Positions 42,269-53,150 of a stretch of DNA of 64,000 bases are shown here, one piece after another. Position 1 is the first letter of the stretch. Every line of letters starts with the position of its first letter. The translations under genes were made by a program, and so were the position numbers. The notes beneath the pieces are model-generated. The model ran no database searches. It worked only from the letters and a program-made list of their open reading frames with translations, and was not told the DNA's origin. The DNA is from Mycobacterium sp. E2733. GTDB taxonomy: Bacteria > Actinomycetota > Actinomycetes > Mycobacteriales > Mycobacteriaceae. The DNA is taken from the NCBI RefSeq assembly GCF_001667585.1, contig NZ_LZJZ01000061.1, positions 160,367 to 224,366 on the forward strand, in the 5' to 3' direction.

Positions 42269-43897
42269 ATGGCCCACCCCCGTGCCGGTCAGCCGGCCCA
42301 GCCCGAAGACCTCGTCGATCTGCCTCACCTGGTGACGGCCTACTACTCGGTTCAGCCCGATCCCGACGACGTCGCCCAGCAGGTGGTGTTCGGTACGTCG
42401 GGCCACCGCGGCTCGGCGCTGGACGGTGCGTTCAACGAGGCCCACATCCTGGCCATCACTCAAGCCATCGTCGAATACCGTGCCGCCCACGGCACCACCG
42501 GGCCGTTGTTCATCGGCCGTGACACGCATGGCCTTTCCGAACCCGCTTGGGTGTCGGCGCTGGAAGTATTGGCGGCCAACGACGTCATGACGATGATCGA
42601 CTCGCACGACCGCTACACCCCGACGCCGGCGGTCAGCCACGCCATCCTCAGCTACAACCGCGGGCGCACCGAAGCGCTGGCCGACGGGATCGTCGTGACG
42701 CCGTCGCACAACCCGCCACCGGACGGCGGCTTCAAGTACAACCCGCCCAACGGCGGGCCGGCGGACACCGATGCGACCAACGCAATCGCCAAGCGCGCCA
42801 ACGAGATTCTGCGTGACGGCTCCGGGGTGAAGCGGGTTCCGCTGGCCCGAGCGCTGCAGACTGTCCGGCGCCACGACTACCTCGGCGACTACGTCGACGA
42901 CCTGCCCAACGTGGTCGACGTGGATGCGATCCGTGCGGCCGGGGTGCGGATCGGGGCGGACCCGCTCGGCGGCGCGAGCGTCGACTACTGGGGTGAGATC
43001 GCGCAGCGGCACCGCCTGGATTTGACCGTGGTCAATCCGCTGGTCGATGCGACCTGGCGGTTCATGACGCTCGATCACGACGGCAAGATCCGGATGGACT
43101 GCAGCTCACCGGATGCCATGGCTGGCCTGATCGCCAGCCGCGACCGCTACCAGATCGCCACCGGCAACGACGCGGACTCCGACCGCCACGGCATCGTCAC
43201 GCCTGACGGGGGCCTGCTCAACCCGAACCATTACCTGGCGGTCGCCATCGACTATCTCTATACGCACCGGCCGTCGTGGCCGGACGGCATTGCCGTCGGC
43301 AAGACCGCGGTCAGTTCGTCGATCATCGACCGGGTGGTCGCCGGCATCGGGCGCAAGCTCGTCGAGGTACCGGTCGGATTCAAGTGGTTCGTCGACGGGC
43401 TGATCGGTGGCACCATCGGCTTCGGTGGCGAGGAGTCCGCGGGGGCCTCGTTCCTGCGGCGCGATGGCTCGGTATGGACCACCGACAAGGACGGCATCAT
43501 CCTGGCGCTGCTGGCCTCCGAGATCCTGGCGGTCACCGGGTCGACTCCGTCGCTGCGCTACCAGGAGTTGACCGCCGAGTACGGCACGCCGTTTTACGCG
43601 CGGGTCGACGCGCCCGCCGATCGTGAGCAGAAAGCCCGGCTGGCCAAGCTGTCGCCCGAGCAGGTGACCGCGACCGAGGTGGCCGGCGAGCCGATCGCCG
43701 CCAAGCTCACCGTGGCGCCCGGCAATGGCGCCGCGCTCGGCGGATTAAAGGTGACCACCGCCAACGCATGGTTTGCCGCGCGGCCGTCCGGCACCGAGGA
43801 CGTCTACAAGATTTACGCGGAATCCTTCAATGGCCCCGAGCATTTGGCGGAGGTGCAAAAAGCCGCGCGCGAGGTGGTTAATAAAGTCATTGGGTGA
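42269..43897 (+). CDS. pgm: Alpha-D-glucose phosphate-specific phosphoglucomutase
   Basis: A 542-aa enzyme interconverting glucose-1- and glucose-6-phosphate. The N-terminus is [32 protein letters not shown]. The sequence [22 protein letters not shown] follows, with the catalytic phosphoserine loop [27 protein letters not shown], metal loop [12 protein letters not shown], sugar loop [15 protein letters not shown] and phosphate loop [16 protein letters not shown]. Length is normal. It overlaps the MFS gene by 4 bp (GTGA). Confidence 0.95.
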   Translation: MAHPRAGQPAQPEDLVDLPHLVTAYYSVQPDPDDVAQQVVFGTSGHRGSALDGAFNEAHILAITQAIVEYRAAHGTTGPLFIGRDTHGLSEPAWVSALEVLAANDVMTMIDSHDRYTPTPAVSHAILSYNRGRTEALADGIVVTPSHNPPPDGGFKYNPPNGGPADTDATNAIAKRANEILRDGSGVKRVPLARALQTVRRHDYLGDYVDDLPNVVDVDAIRAAGVRIGADPLGGASVDYWGEIAQRHRLDLTVVNPLVDATWRFMTLDHDGKIRMDCSSPDAMAGLIASRDRYQIATGNDADSDRHGIVTPDGGLLNPNHYLAVAIDYLYTHRPSWPDGIAVGKTAVSSSIIDRVVAGIGRKLVEVPVGFKWFVDGLIGGTIGFGGEESAGASFLRRDGSVWTTDKDGIILALLASEILAVTGSTPSLRYQELTAEYGTPFYARVDAPADREQKARLAKLSPEQVTATEVAGEPIAAKLTVAPGNGAALGGLKVTTANAWFAARPSGTEDVYKIYAESFNGPEHLAEVQKAAREVVNKVIG

Positions 43898-45159
43898 CCA
43901 TTTCCCTCCGCCTCGCCCGTTCGGGGGGACGCGGCACCCGTTCTGGCCGGCTGCCACGCGAAGTCTGGATCCTGAGCTGGGCGAATGTGATGGTCGCGCT
44001 GGGCTACGGTGTCATTTCGCCGGCGATGCCCGCGTTTGCGCATACCTTCGGGGTCAGCATCAAGGCGGTGACTTTCCTGGTCACCGTCTTTTCGCTGAGC
44101 CGGCTGTGTTTCGCGCCGGTCAGCGGCGCGCTGGCGCAGCGGTTGGGCGAGCGGCGGATTTACATCGGTGGTTTGCTGATCGTGGCGTTGTCCACCATCG
44201 CGTGCGCATATTCGCAGGCCTATTGGCAACTGTTGCTCTTCCGGGCCGTCAGCGGTATCGGCTCGACGATGTTCTATGTCTCGGCATTGGGACTGATGAT
44301 CCATATCAGCCCGCCCGACGCCCGCGGGCGGATCGCGGGGTTGTTCACGACGTCCTTCATGATCGGTGCGGTCGGCGGGCCGGCGATCGGCGGCCTGACG
44401 GCGGGGTGGGGGTTGACCGCTCCCTTCATCGTGTACGGCGTCGCGATGCTGGGTGTGGCGGTGGTGCTGTTTTACGGTCTGCGGCATTCGGAGCTGGCCG
44501 CGCCCCCGCCGCCCACCCGGTCAACGGTGACGATGCGCCAGGCGCTGCGCGTCCGCGCCTACTGGGCGGCGCTGCTGGCCAACTTTGCGACGGGCTGGGC
44601 GGCATTTGGTCTGCGCGTCGCGCTGGTGCCGCTTTTCCTCGCCGACGTGATGGGGGAAAGCGTCGGCGTCATCGGGGTCGCGCTTGCCGCATTCGCGGGC
44701 GGCAACGCCCTGGCCGTCGTCCCGAGCGGCTACCTGTCCGATCGGATGGGTCGGCGCACGTTGTTGATCGTCGGCCTGGCGGCGTCCGGGGTGGCGACCG
44801 CCGCGCTGGGAGTCGTGTCGTCATTGTCGGCGTTCATGGTCGCAGCGGCGGTATCGGGTGCGACCACAGGCGTTTTCATGTCGCCGATGCAGGCCGCCGT
44901 GGCGGACATTCTCGGCAGCGAGGCACGCGCGGGAATGCCGGTGGCGGCGGTGCAGATGCTGTCCGATCTGGGTGCCATCATCGGCTCCCTGACGGTCGGT
45001 TGGGCCGCCGAGAAGCTGAGCTTCGGCTGGGGATTCGGCATCAGCGGGATTGTCTTGCTGGTCGCGGCTGCCGCTTGGGTGCTGGCACCGGAAACGCGGA
45101 CGCTGATCCATCCGGAGCACGGCCTGGCGGAGCCCCAGGCGGACGGCGAGGCTGCGTGA
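43894..45159 (+). CDS. Major facilitator superfamily transporter
   Basis: A 421-aa MFS protein with about 12 membrane helices. Landmark motifs are [24 protein letters not shown] (motif A after helix 2), [54 protein letters not shown] and [23 protein letters not shown] (motif A of the second half). The start GTG 43894 overlaps the pgm stop, and the first 30 residues are basic and cytosolic. It is likely a drug or metabolite exporter (DHA1-like); substrate unknown. Confidence 0.88.
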   Translation: MTISLRLARSGGRGTRSGRLPREVWILSWANVMVALGYGVISPAMPAFAHTFGVSIKAVTFLVTVFSLSRLCFAPVSGALAQRLGERRIYIGGLLIVALSTIACAYSQAYWQLLLFRAVSGIGSTMFYVSALGLMIHISPPDARGRIAGLFTTSFMIGAVGGPAIGGLTAGWGLTAPFIVYGVAMLGVAVVLFYGLRHSELAAPPPPTRSTVTMRQALRVRAYWAALLANFATGWAAFGLRVALVPLFLADVMGESVGVIGVALAAFAGGNALAVVPSGYLSDRMGRRTLLIVGLAASGVATAALGVVSSLSAFMVAAAVSGATTGVFMSPMQAAVADILGSEARAGMPVAAVQMLSDLGAIIGSLTVGWAAEKLSFGWGFGISGIVLLVAAAAWVLAPETRTLIHPEHGLAEPQADGEAA

Positions 45160-45212
45160 ACAGCAACTTTGAACCGGGGTGGCGGTTGGTGTAGCTTCGA
45201 TTGGCACGACTT

Positions 45213-45285
45213 GGGGCTATGGCGCAGCTGGTAGCGCACCACACTGGCAGTGTGGGGGTCAGGGGTTCGAGTCCCCTTAGCTCCA
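45213..45285 (+). tRNA. tRNA-Ala (anticodon GGC)
   Basis: A 73-nt cloverleaf. The acceptor GGGGCTA pairs with TAGCTCC plus discriminator A, with one G-T pair. The anticodon stem CCACA/TGTGG closes the loop CTGGCAG with anticodon GGC, and the T-arm has GTTCGAG. CCA is not encoded. Its 3' end is duplicated at 60555-60581, and it is directly followed by an integrase relic. Confidence 0.95.
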
Positions 45286-45371
45286 CTCAAGACCCGCAGC
45301 TCAAGGTGCAATCTCGGATTGGTCCGCCGCGCCAACATTCTCGTCAACACACAGCATTAAGATCGCATGCC

Positions 45372-45440
45372 ATGGCGTCGGTGAGGAAACGCGCCCGCGA
45401 GGACGGCACCGAGTACTACCCGGTCCGGTACAGGGTTTGA
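45372..45440 (+). pseudogene. Integrase N-terminal relic
   Basis: A 22-codon frame reads MASVRKRAREDGTEYYPV and ends shortly after in RYRV and TGA. This is the typical N-terminal arm-binding beginning of actinophage tyrosine integrases. It starts 87 bp after the tRNA, where such genes sit. The rest of the integrase is gone. Confidence 0.65.
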
Positions 45441-45533
45441 TAGTTTGGCGATCTCTGCTCATGCAAGGTCGGGACCGGGTTTGCGAAGCCAGGGAAAATA
45501 AGGCATTCGCCCGGGACAACTCCATCGTTATCG

Positions 45534-45561
45534 CAGCGCATTACGCAGAGCGCTGATGCGC
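45534..45561. promoter_or_regulatory. Inverted repeat upstream of the hydrolase gene
   Basis: AGCGCAT and ATGCGCT form a perfect 7-bp inverted repeat 14 bp apart, ending 21 bp before the ATG at 45582. It may be an operator. Confidence 0.3.
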
Positions 45562-45581
45562 TCGTTGTTACGGTTGAACTA

Positions 45582-46466
45582 ATGAGCGATCCCACGGGAA
45601 CAGCGCCGAACGATGGCTTCGAGTTCGTCATCGCGGAACCGGGTGTCGAGCTCGCGGTGCAACGATCCGGAGAAGGTCCGACCGTTCTACTGGTCGGCGG
45701 TCTCGGGATGCCGAGCATCACGTGGGACATCTGCGGGCTTCCCCGGTCCCTCGTCGAGGCGGGATTCCAGGTCATCGCATACAACGCGCGTGGAATGTCA
45801 CCATCTTCCGCACCAGCCGCGCCTTACTCGGTGGCAGACCTCGCCGACGACGCCGCCGCCATACTCGACCATTTCCAGGCTGGGCAGGCCACGGTCGTCG
45901 GCTATTCGATGGGCTGTTACACCGCGCAGATGCTGCTGCGCAGCCGGCCTGAGCTGGTGCGTGCGCTGGTCTTGTTCGCCGGGCTGCAGCCCTCGCCGGT
46001 GGGTGCGATGGTTGGTGAGATGGAACTCGGCCTGATCGAGCGCTACGGCGAATTGCCGCGCGAGGTACTGGTCTTCGAGCAATTGCTGACCACCCTGCAC
46101 CCGCCGATGCTGCAAGATCCGGCGACGGTGCAGGGCTGGCAGCAGGCGCTGTCGGCCGGCTATGAGAGCGGGTGGGGCGGATTGGAGGGGTTCAAGGGAC
46201 AGCTGTCCGCATCGCACCAGTGGATCACGGCCGGCGAACCCACCCCGGAACATCTCGGCGCGATCGACGTGCCCACGCTCGTCCTGGCATTCGAACACGA
46301 CCTGTTCTTTCCGCCGGCCCTCTGCGAGGCGACGGCCCGACTGATCCCTGACGCCGAATTCGCACAGATCGACGGCGCAGGCCACGGCGGCATCTTCACG
46401 GCACCGGGCGACAGCGTCGCCCGGATCACCAATTTCTGCTGTGCTCACCGGGATTCACAGCGCTAG
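45582..46466 (+). CDS. Alpha/beta hydrolase
   Basis: A 294-aa alpha/beta hydrolase. It has an oxyanion region VLLVGGLGMPSITWDI, nucleophile elbow VVGYSMGCYTAQML, acid in VLAFEHDLFFPPALCE, and His in QIDGAGHGGIFTAPGD. Substrate unknown. The 3' end overlaps the convergent ATP-grasp gene by 12 bp. A possible operator palindrome precedes it. Confidence 0.85.
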   Translation: MSDPTGTAPNDGFEFVIAEPGVELAVQRSGEGPTVLLVGGLGMPSITWDICGLPRSLVEAGFQVIAYNARGMSPSSAPAAPYSVADLADDAAAILDHFQAGQATVVGYSMGCYTAQMLLRSRPELVRALVLFAGLQPSPVGAMVGEMELGLIERYGELPREVLVFEQLLTTLHPPMLQDPATVQGWQQALSAGYESGWGGLEGFKGQLSASHQWITAGEPTPEHLGAIDVPTLVLAFEHDLFFPPALCEATARLIPDAEFAQIDGAGHGGIFTAPGDSVARITNFCCAHRDSQR

Positions 46467-47639
46467 GTGACCGCCATCCCAGTCGTGGTCGTGCATGAAC
46501 GCGTCTGGGATGTTCACTCGATAGCGGGCGGCCTCGGCGAAAATGGTTGCCGCCACGAGCGGCAGCGCCAGGCTCGGCACAGGATCACGGCGGGTGAAGA
46601 CGACTCCGTCAGTACGCCGGTAATCGCGCAGAAATTCGCGGAAGGTCTTGTCATTCCGCGACAATTTGCGCCACCCGTATGTCAGCATCGCAGGGCCCAG
46701 CATCTTGCTTACGCCAGGTTTGGGCACGATGACCTCGTCGTTTACGCCGAAAAATGCTCTGTCGACCCGCGTTTCCGGATCGAACAACAGAATTCCACCG
46801 GTAGCCCGTGGATTGCATTCGACAGTGAAGAGCCCCCGGCCCGGCACCTCGATGAAATCCAAACCCATCTGCCCGGTGAAATTGAACGCCTTGACGCATT
46901 CGCGCACCCATGCGGTGATGCCCTCGTGCTGGACAGACTCAAACATCAGGCATGACGTGCCTCCGATCGCATAGCGCACCGGGTAGACGGCGTGTGCTTT
47001 TACCTGACCGTTGTGGCAGACGGAATACGAGCAATAGTTCGTGCCGTCGGCCCACTCCTGCGCGATCCACGGATTGTTCGCTTCGAACTTCAGGCCGTGG
47101 GGGAGCTTCCCCGGACGCACCTTGTAGACGTCCTCCGAGCCGCGCGAGTAGACGCGCTTGAGGGCGACGGGCTGGTCGAAATCCAGCGCCTCGAGCTCCT
47201 CTTGGCTGCGGACCAGCGCAAAGTCGAGGGTGGGTATGCCCAGCGTTTTGAGTGCGGCCTGGAACTCGTACTTGTGCCCTAGCCGGGCCTCGAGATCGAA
47301 ATCGGAGAAGAACAACTTGCAGCCGTCCGGGAACAGGCCTGGGTATCGCTTGATCGTGTTTGCCAGGATCTCGGTCGATTCGTGGACCGTCACGAGCAGG
47401 TCTACGCCCTCCTCGCGGGCGATCTGCGCGAGGGTCTGCGTCCATTCGACCGGTTCATACCTTGGCCGGGGCGTGCGGAAAGTTTTCCTGACCGACGAGG
47501 AGAACCTGGTGACGGGAAAGGGCACCGAGTCCGTGATCAGCACATCGTGGCCGGCCGCGGCCATTAAGCGGGCCAGATGAAGTGACAGGTACGACCGACC
47601 GAAGGTGATCAGCACGGTCTTTGCGCCAAATTCGGACAT
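46455..47639 (-). CDS. ATP-grasp ligase
   Basis: A 394-aa ATP-grasp enzyme, with a strong ribosome binding site (AAAGGGAGG). A Rossmann-like preATP-grasp domain (KTVLITFGRSYLSLHLARLMAAAGHDVLITDS) is followed by the ATP-grasp fold. Key residues are in DQPVALKRVYSRGSEDVYKV (Lys), PWIAQEWADGTNYCSYSV and FIEVPGRGLFTVECNPRATGGILLF (metal Glu, Asn). It joins a carboxylate to an amine or thiol; the substrate is not evident. C-terminal segments (YGWRKLSRNDKTFREFLRDYRRTDGVVFTRRDPVPSL) match a group of stand-alone bacterial ATP-grasp proteins. Monocistronic. Confidence 0.85.
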   Translation of the reverse strand: MSEFGAKTVLITFGRSYLSLHLARLMAAAGHDVLITDSVPFPVTRFSSSVRKTFRTPRPRYEPVEWTQTLAQIAREEGVDLLVTVHESTEILANTIKRYPGLFPDGCKLFFSDFDLEARLGHKYEFQAALKTLGIPTLDFALVRSQEELEALDFDQPVALKRVYSRGSEDVYKVRPGKLPHGLKFEANNPWIAQEWADGTNYCSYSVCHNGQVKAHAVYPVRYAIGGTSCLMFESVQHEGITAWVRECVKAFNFTGQMGLDFIEVPGRGLFTVECNPRATGGILLFDPETRVDRAFFGVNDEVIVPKPGVSKMLGPAMLTYGWRKLSRNDKTFREFLRDYRRTDGVVFTRRDPVPSLALPLVAATIFAEAARYRVNIPDAFMHDHDWDGGHLAL

Positions 47640-48513
47640 CGAACCTCCCTTTGGGAACAGCCGCCACGCGCTTCACGGTCCTGACGCACGCGAGCGCTCG
47701 ATCGCTGCGGATTCATGGCCTAGGCTTATCGACTCAAACCAATACAAACAAGCGACTACCCGTTTAAGTCACGCACACGCATGACCAAGGCGCAACCCGC
47801 AGCCCAGTCCCGATGCCCATGCCCCTTCCGGTTCTCGAGCTTTTCAATTGCACGACAACGAATTTGGCAATAATGGCCAAGCCGCACTAGGTATGCTGAT
47901 TCGGGCGAGCGCCCACCAAATGTCAGTGGGGCGCCCCCACAACAGCTGTGATTGTCTGTCGGTCGGCATTCACGGCAACTCGGCATCGCACGTGATACCT
48001 GGCGTCGGCCCTGGCCAGCGACGGCCCGCCACAAGTACGAGCGTGAACCGATGCCCCGCGGCGATCAATGCCGTGGAAGCCACGGATCCGCGCGTTGTTG
48101 TCGATGTATCTGCAGCTGCCGCCGACAAGGCCGACGTGGCACTCGTCGTCTAGTTCCATAATCTGATGTGTCAGGCGAATCCGGCCTTGCAATCCGTTAT
48201 TCATCCCCACTCGGATGGAAAGCCCCGGAATCCTGTTCTGGCAGGAGTTAATTCACGTCAAGGGCTATTTCAGCGGCGAGTGAGTACCCGGGAATCGCTA
48301 CGGTGATGCGACCGCGCTGTGCCATCCAGGTTCGGTTCGTGGCGCGCACGCACCGGTCCGGGTGGTGGACCAATGGTCCTGGCAGCCGGGGACAAGTGGC
48401 CCTACGCCGTGCCTTGAAGCTGCACGAGGATGAGAAGTCTAGCAACCAAGGGAGCGCTCGGTGGTGGCCTTGATCGCTGCGGCGAGCGCGAATCCGTCGA
48501 TAGGGGCGAGCGG
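47640..48513. other. Long intergenic stretch upstream of the kinase operon
   Basis: About 870 bp with no convincing gene. Frames of 90-100 codons exist on both strands between 47756 and 48210, the best being the minus-strand one from 48210 to 47923 (GTG start, MNNGLQGRIRLTHQIMELDDECHVGL). None has a known domain. The promoter of the kinase operon should lie near 48300-48500; the frame upstream of the kinase ATG is also open from 48430. Confidence 0.35.
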
Positions 48514-50232
48514 ATGGAACCTGTGCAGACACCAGCGGGGTCCGTAGTGGAGGGCACGCCGTTCGGGCGCTACCGGTTGGTGGAGCTTTTTGGCCGCGGC
48601 GGCATGGGCGAGGTGTGGCGGGCCTATGACACCGCCATGGATCGGGTGGTGGCGCTGAAGATGCTGTTGCCGAACGTCGCCGAGGATCCCGCCTATGCCG
48701 AGCGGTTCCGCCGCGAGGCCCATGCCGCTGCGGGTTTGAACGAGCCCCACGTCATACCCATCTACGACTTCGGCGAGATCGACGGACGGCTGTTTGTGAC
48801 CATGCGGCTCATCGAGGGCCGTGACCTGCAAACCCTGCTGGCCGAGGGGCCCCTGGAGCCGGCCCGGGCGATTGGGATCATCGACCAGATCGCCTCGGCC
48901 CTGAACGCCGCGCACCGGGTCGGGTTGGTGCACCGCGACGTCAAGCCGTCCAACATCTTGATCGCCGAGAACGATTTCGCCTATCTGATCGACTTCGGCA
49001 TCGCCCGCGCCGTCGGCGAGGCCGGGCTGACCAGCGCCGGCGCGGTGATCGGCACCTGGGCCTACATGGCCCCCGAGCGCATCAGCACCGGCCAAAGCGA
49101 TCCCCGCAGCGATATCTATGCGTTGGCCTGTGTGCTCTATGAGTGCCTGACCGGCAGCCCTCCCTTCCCCGGTGAGAGTCTCGAACAACAGATCACCGCG
49201 CATCTGACCACCCCGCCGCCACGCCCGTCGGCCATGCACGCGGGCGTGCCGGCGCTGATGGACACGGTCATCGCTACCGGCATGGCCAAAGACCCCGACC
49301 AGCGCTACCCGAGCACCATAGAGCTGGCGCGAGCTGCCCGCGCCGCGATCACCACCCCGCTGCCGCGGACCGGCCCGCCACCGCCAGCGCCAAGTATGCC
49401 CCCCGCTGGGCCACCAAGTGCGCCGCCCGGTTACTTCCAGCAGGCCACCGGAGTTGCTGCGCACCCACCGGTTTATTCCGCTCCTTGGGGGGCCTATCGG
49501 ACCGAGGCTCCGTTCGCCGCCGCACCGCCGGGTGCTATCGAACATATCGGTGCGCGCGCCGAGCCGTGGTGGCAGCGCCACGCAATCGCCTTGACAGCCG
49601 TTTGTGCGCTGATCGTCACGGCCGTCGCCGTCCCGACGATATTCTGGGCCACAAGTCGCTCGAGTGCCCAGAACCGCCCGTCGCTTCTTTCAGTTAAGGA
49701 CATAAACACCTTGATGGGCAGGAGCGATCTCGAACTCATCGACAGATACACGGAACTGGAAGATTCGTATTACTCTGTGTCCCCTCCGGAATGTGATCCA
49801 GTGAATTCCGTCGGTGACAAGGCCGCGTATTCGCCTGCTGGCATAACCAACATCACTGCAGAACAACTGAGTCAGACCGGTAATCGCGGCAAAGAAAGCG
49901 TTACTCAGCTCCTAGGGCAGGCGCCGTCCGCCACCGCCGCACAGCAATTTCTGACCAGAATGACTTCAGCCTGGCGAGCCTGTGACGGAAAGCAATATGC
50001 CGACCTCACGGTGAAGATAACCGCCAGAATCACAGACACCGCGCCTCACAGGGCGACTGCACTGCTCGATATCCAAGGCGATTTTGTGGGAGGCAAGAAC
50101 CTGCTGTGCGAGCATACTTTCGCTGTCGATGGTGATGCTGTCGCAGAGGCCGTCGCATGCGTCGACGACATCGCCAACAAGTCGAAGATCATCAGCGACA
50201 AGATACTTCACCGAGGAGACAGTCAACGATGA
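48514..50232 (+). CDS. PknH-type Ser/Thr protein kinase with extracellular sensor
   Basis: A 572-aa receptor kinase. The kinase domain (residues about 18-275) has Gly loop [14 protein letters not shown], Lys in [26 protein letters not shown] and YMAPERI, all intact. A Pro-rich juxtamembrane linker follows, then one membrane helix ([23 protein letters not shown]) and an extracellular PknH_C-like sensor with four Cys ([28 protein letters not shown]), as in M. tuberculosis PknH. ATG 48514 (MEPVQTPAG) follows GGGGCGAG. The stop overlaps the next gene by 4 bp. Confidence 0.9.
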   Translation: MEPVQTPAGSVVEGTPFGRYRLVELFGRGGMGEVWRAYDTAMDRVVALKMLLPNVAEDPAYAERFRREAHAAAGLNEPHVIPIYDFGEIDGRLFVTMRLIEGRDLQTLLAEGPLEPARAIGIIDQIASALNAAHRVGLVHRDVKPSNILIAENDFAYLIDFGIARAVGEAGLTSAGAVIGTWAYMAPERISTGQSDPRSDIYALACVLYECLTGSPPFPGESLEQQITAHLTTPPPRPSAMHAGVPALMDTVIATGMAKDPDQRYPSTIELARAARAAITTPLPRTGPPPPAPSMPPAGPPSAPPGYFQQATGVAAHPPVYSAPWGAYRTEAPFAAAPPGAIEHIGARAEPWWQRHAIALTAVCALIVTAVAVPTIFWATSRSSAQNRPSLLSVKDINTLMGRSDLELIDRYTELEDSYYSVSPPECDPVNSVGDKAAYSPAGITNITAEQLSQTGNRGKESVTQLLGQAPSATAAQQFLTRMTSAWRACDGKQYADLTVKITARITDTAPHRATALLDIQGDFVGGKNLLCEHTFAVDGDAVAEAVACVDDIANKSKIISDKILHRGDSQR

Positions 50233-50966
50233 CTTATGCGAACGGCCCCAGATATCCGTGGTGGCAGCGAAAGGCGCTGGTCTGCTCCGCGATCGTATTT
50301 GCCGCAGTGGTGGCGATAGCAGCTACCGCCATTATCGCGACAGCGGCTCGCCCCGCTTCGCCCCGTCTTACCGAAACGGATCAACCAGTGGCGGAGGGCG
50401 TCGGAAGGTCGTTGCTCTATCCGCAGGAAGTCAACTCCATTTTCGGTGTGAAGGGCATCGCCGTCACCGCTAGTTACGGGAAATTGGCGCACGATACTGC
50501 CAAAATCGATCCCGCTGAATGCAGCGCCGTCGCCAATCCGGAGTCCGAACAGGTCTGGGAGGCCGTCGACTGGGAAGCGTTGAGCGGACTGTTGCTCCAA
50601 TCGCCGGAGGGCGATAATTCCCATTTCGTACTCGAGGCTATCTTCGGCCTCTCTTCACCAGCAGAGGCACAAAAGATGATGACGAAATCGGCCCAGGAAT
50701 GGAAGTTCTGCCTTGGCAAGCCTTTTTCGGTCACTGAGGAAGGTAAAGAGCCTGTGCGAGAGTCCATGATCGACTTCAATCCGAGCGGCGACATCATGAC
50801 AGCCTTAGTTACGGTCGAAGGCACTCGATATCGCTGCCAACTTGTGCGCACACGGCTGTCCAAGTATGTGGTCGATGCCCAAGCGTGCGGCTTCGATATC
50901 ACGGATCAAGCCGAGAAAGTCGCGGAGCTAATTGTCGGCAGACTCAAAGAGAAAAGTGGCAGCTAG
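50229..50966 (+). CDS. Stand-alone PknH-type sensor domain membrane protein
   Basis: A 245-aa protein with a cytosolic stub of 15 residues, one membrane helix ([25 protein letters not shown]) and a PknH_C-like extracellular domain. It has the same four-Cys layout as the sensors of the flanking kinases ([28 protein letters not shown]). There is no kinase domain. It overlaps the first kinase by 4 bp (ATGA) and is 28 bp from the second. A co-receptor, decoy or ligand-binding partner for the two kinases is inferred. Confidence 0.85.
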   Translation: MTYANGPRYPWWQRKALVCSAIVFAAVVAIAATAIIATAARPASPRLTETDQPVAEGVGRSLLYPQEVNSIFGVKGIAVTASYGKLAHDTAKIDPAECSAVANPESEQVWEAVDWEALSGLLLQSPEGDNSHFVLEAIFGLSSPAEAQKMMTKSAQEWKFCLGKPFSVTEEGKEPVRESMIDFNPSGDIMTALVTVEGTRYRCQLVRTRLSKYVVDAQACGFDITDQAEKVAELIVGRLKEKSGS

Positions 50967-50994
50967 TGCATGAAACTGGCCCTCGGGATCGGAT

Positions 50995-52749
50995 GTGAAC
51001 GAGACAGTATTCGGGAAGTACCGTCTGCTCGAGCTGCTCGGCCAAGGCGGTATGGGACAGGTGTTTCGCGCCTTCGATACGGTAACCGAACGGATCGTCG
51101 CCCTGAAGGTGCTATCTCCAGACATGGCTAAGGATGACGTATTCAAAGAGCGGTTCCGGCGTGAGGCGCATGCGGCGGCCGGATTGACAGAACCGCATGT
51201 TATCCCGATCCATGGCTTCGGCGAAATCGACGGGCGCCTGTATGTCGATATGCGGCTGATCGACGGCCGCGATCTCGAATCGATGCTTGCGGCCGGACCG
51301 TTGCCGCCCGATCGCGGTGTAATGATCATCGAGCAGGTGGCCGCCGCGCTGGCGGCTGCTCATCGGGCCGGGCTCGTGCATCGGGACGTGAAGCCGTCGA
51401 ACATCGTTGTCGCCGCTAATGATTTCGCGTACCTGATCGACTTCGGCATCGCGCGCGCCATGGACGAGTCGGGCTTGACGGGCACCGGTATGGCGATTGG
51501 CACCTTCGCGTATATGGCGCCGGAGCGATTTGAGACTGGCCGACCTGATCACCGCTCCGATATCTATTCGCTGGCGTGTGTGCTGCACGAATGCTTGACC
51601 GGTCAGCAACCTTTCGTGGAAAAAGGCACCGAGCAGCAGATCGCGGCGCACTTGACGAGGCCACCGCCACTGCCCTCGGCTATTCTGCCCCAGGTGCCGC
51701 GTGAATTCGACGCGGTGGTGGAAAAGGGCATGGCCAAGAATCCAGATGAGCGCTACCAGACGGCCACTGATCTGGCTCGAGCGGCGCGCAGCGCCCTTGC
51801 GGGCCATTCCACGACGCTGCCGTATGGCATGCCGTCAGTGACGCAGCTGAATTCAGGTATGCCGTCGGGTGTTCCGGCTTCTTTTTCACCGCGCCCGCCG
51901 GGACCGACGCCGGACTGGGCACATGAAACCCTGCTGCGACCTACTTCGGTGCCGCCGACGGCCCTAACGGGCGCGCCGCCCCCGTCGAGACAGATGCCAT
52001 CACTTGCACGTCGCCGAAAGTGGGTGTTCGCCGGCATCGCCGCCGCGGCTGTGCTTGCTGTTGTGGCAACGATTGCAATGGTCCTGGTCGTTCTCCAGGA
52101 GAGCGGTGACTCGGGCCGCAAGACCCCGCCCTCCGCGCCCAGCGCAGCACCACCGACTACCCCGCCGACGACAGCGCCAACCCCGGCAGGGCCCGATATC
52201 GACACGCTGCTGTTGAATGGCGGCGAAATCAGTTCGACTACGGGAATTGCAGGTATGCAGCTGGATGGCAGCCGCCAGACCTGGCCATACGTTGTTGCCC
52301 CGGTGGCGACGGCGCCCCCCGAGTGTGAGGCGCTGGCTTACTCCGGGTCGTTCGATGAAGCAGAACTGAACGGAACCGGCTGGATCGCGATGCGCGGCGA
52401 GATTTACAGGGGACCGGACAGCCACGGGCGTCCGACGGCACAGGAGGCGGTTGTTGAACTGCCGACCGCGCAGCTTACGATCAATCTCCGGGACAGGATT
52501 GCCGCCGCGTGGCACCCGTGTAATGGGAAGACCTACACGGCAGAAGGTTATTCATGGGAATCGCGAGTGATGTCCAAGAGTGATCGAACCATCGCGGTTG
52601 CCGTGGAGCAGGCAGATCCTGATTGGTCGTGTCAAACGGTCATTACCAGTGCACAGAACTATGTCGTCCTAGCTGAAACATGTAAATTGGGCGCTCCAGC
52701 GGCGGAAGCGATAGCCGACAGGATCATCGCTCGCGTGAATGGCCGGTAG
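50995..52749 (+). CDS. PknH-type Ser/Thr protein kinase with extracellular sensor
   Basis: A 584-aa receptor kinase with the same layout as the first. It shows [40 protein letters not shown] and YMAPERF, then a Pro-rich linker with a short repeat (TLPYGMPSVTQLNSGMPSGVP). A membrane helix (WVFAGIAAAAVLAVVATIAMVLVVL), a Pro/Thr stretch and a PknH_C sensor with four Cys follow (PPECEALAYSG, WHPCNGK, DWSCQTV, LAETCKLG). The start is GTG 50995. Last gene of the three-gene operon. Confidence 0.9.
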   Translation: MNETVFGKYRLLELLGQGGMGQVFRAFDTVTERIVALKVLSPDMAKDDVFKERFRREAHAAAGLTEPHVIPIHGFGEIDGRLYVDMRLIDGRDLESMLAAGPLPPDRGVMIIEQVAAALAAAHRAGLVHRDVKPSNIVVAANDFAYLIDFGIARAMDESGLTGTGMAIGTFAYMAPERFETGRPDHRSDIYSLACVLHECLTGQQPFVEKGTEQQIAAHLTRPPPLPSAILPQVPREFDAVVEKGMAKNPDERYQTATDLARAARSALAGHSTTLPYGMPSVTQLNSGMPSGVPASFSPRPPGPTPDWAHETLLRPTSVPPTALTGAPPPSRQMPSLARRRKWVFAGIAAAAVLAVVATIAMVLVVLQESGDSGRKTPPSAPSAAPPTTPPTTAPTPAGPDIDTLLLNGGEISSTTGIAGMQLDGSRQTWPYVVAPVATAPPECEALAYSGSFDEAELNGTGWIAMRGEIYRGPDSHGRPTAQEAVVELPTAQLTINLRDRIAAAWHPCNGKTYTAEGYSWESRVMSKSDRTIAVAVEQADPDWSCQTVITSAQNYVVLAETCKLGAPAAEAIADRIIARVNGR

Positions 52750-52769
52750 AAATCGGCACCGGGGTTGTC

Positions 52770-53076
52770 CTCGACACCGCTCTAGCCGGCCACGACGGAT
52801 GGCACCGGGGTTCCTCCGCGGCCATGGCGGTAGTTGCTGGATGATGGGACCCGGCGGCATGATGGGACCCGACCGCATGGGTCAGGGCGGACCGATGGGT
52901 CCTCAACAAACGCCTACGACGACGACGCCTCTACGCCGCGCCCCTAGTGTCAACGATGTGGAAGCAAGGCTGACGTACTTGATGTCGGAGATCAGCCTGA
53001 CGAAGCTGCTTGGGTCGCGCAGTCGGTGCGCCTTGCCGTTGGCCACCAATGGGAACTTGGCCGCATTGATGTCGTG
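52770..53076 (+). pseudogene. Remnant with a Met/Gly/Pro-rich repeat
   Basis: A plus-strand frame contains GHGGSCWMMGPGGMMGPDRMGQGGPMGPQQTPTTTTP, a low-complexity segment like those in some mycobacterial secreted proteins, with the DNA word GATGGGACCCG repeated. Then comes an unrelated VNDVEARLTYLMSEISLTKLLGS. There is no plausible start or export signal. It looks like a chance join of fragments. Confidence 0.4.
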
Positions 53077-53150
53077 AGCCGCGGCCTCCTGTTCGGGCAG
53101 CCCGAACCTGGCCACTTGGGGGCTGGCAGATCGTCGCCCGCGGCAGAAGT

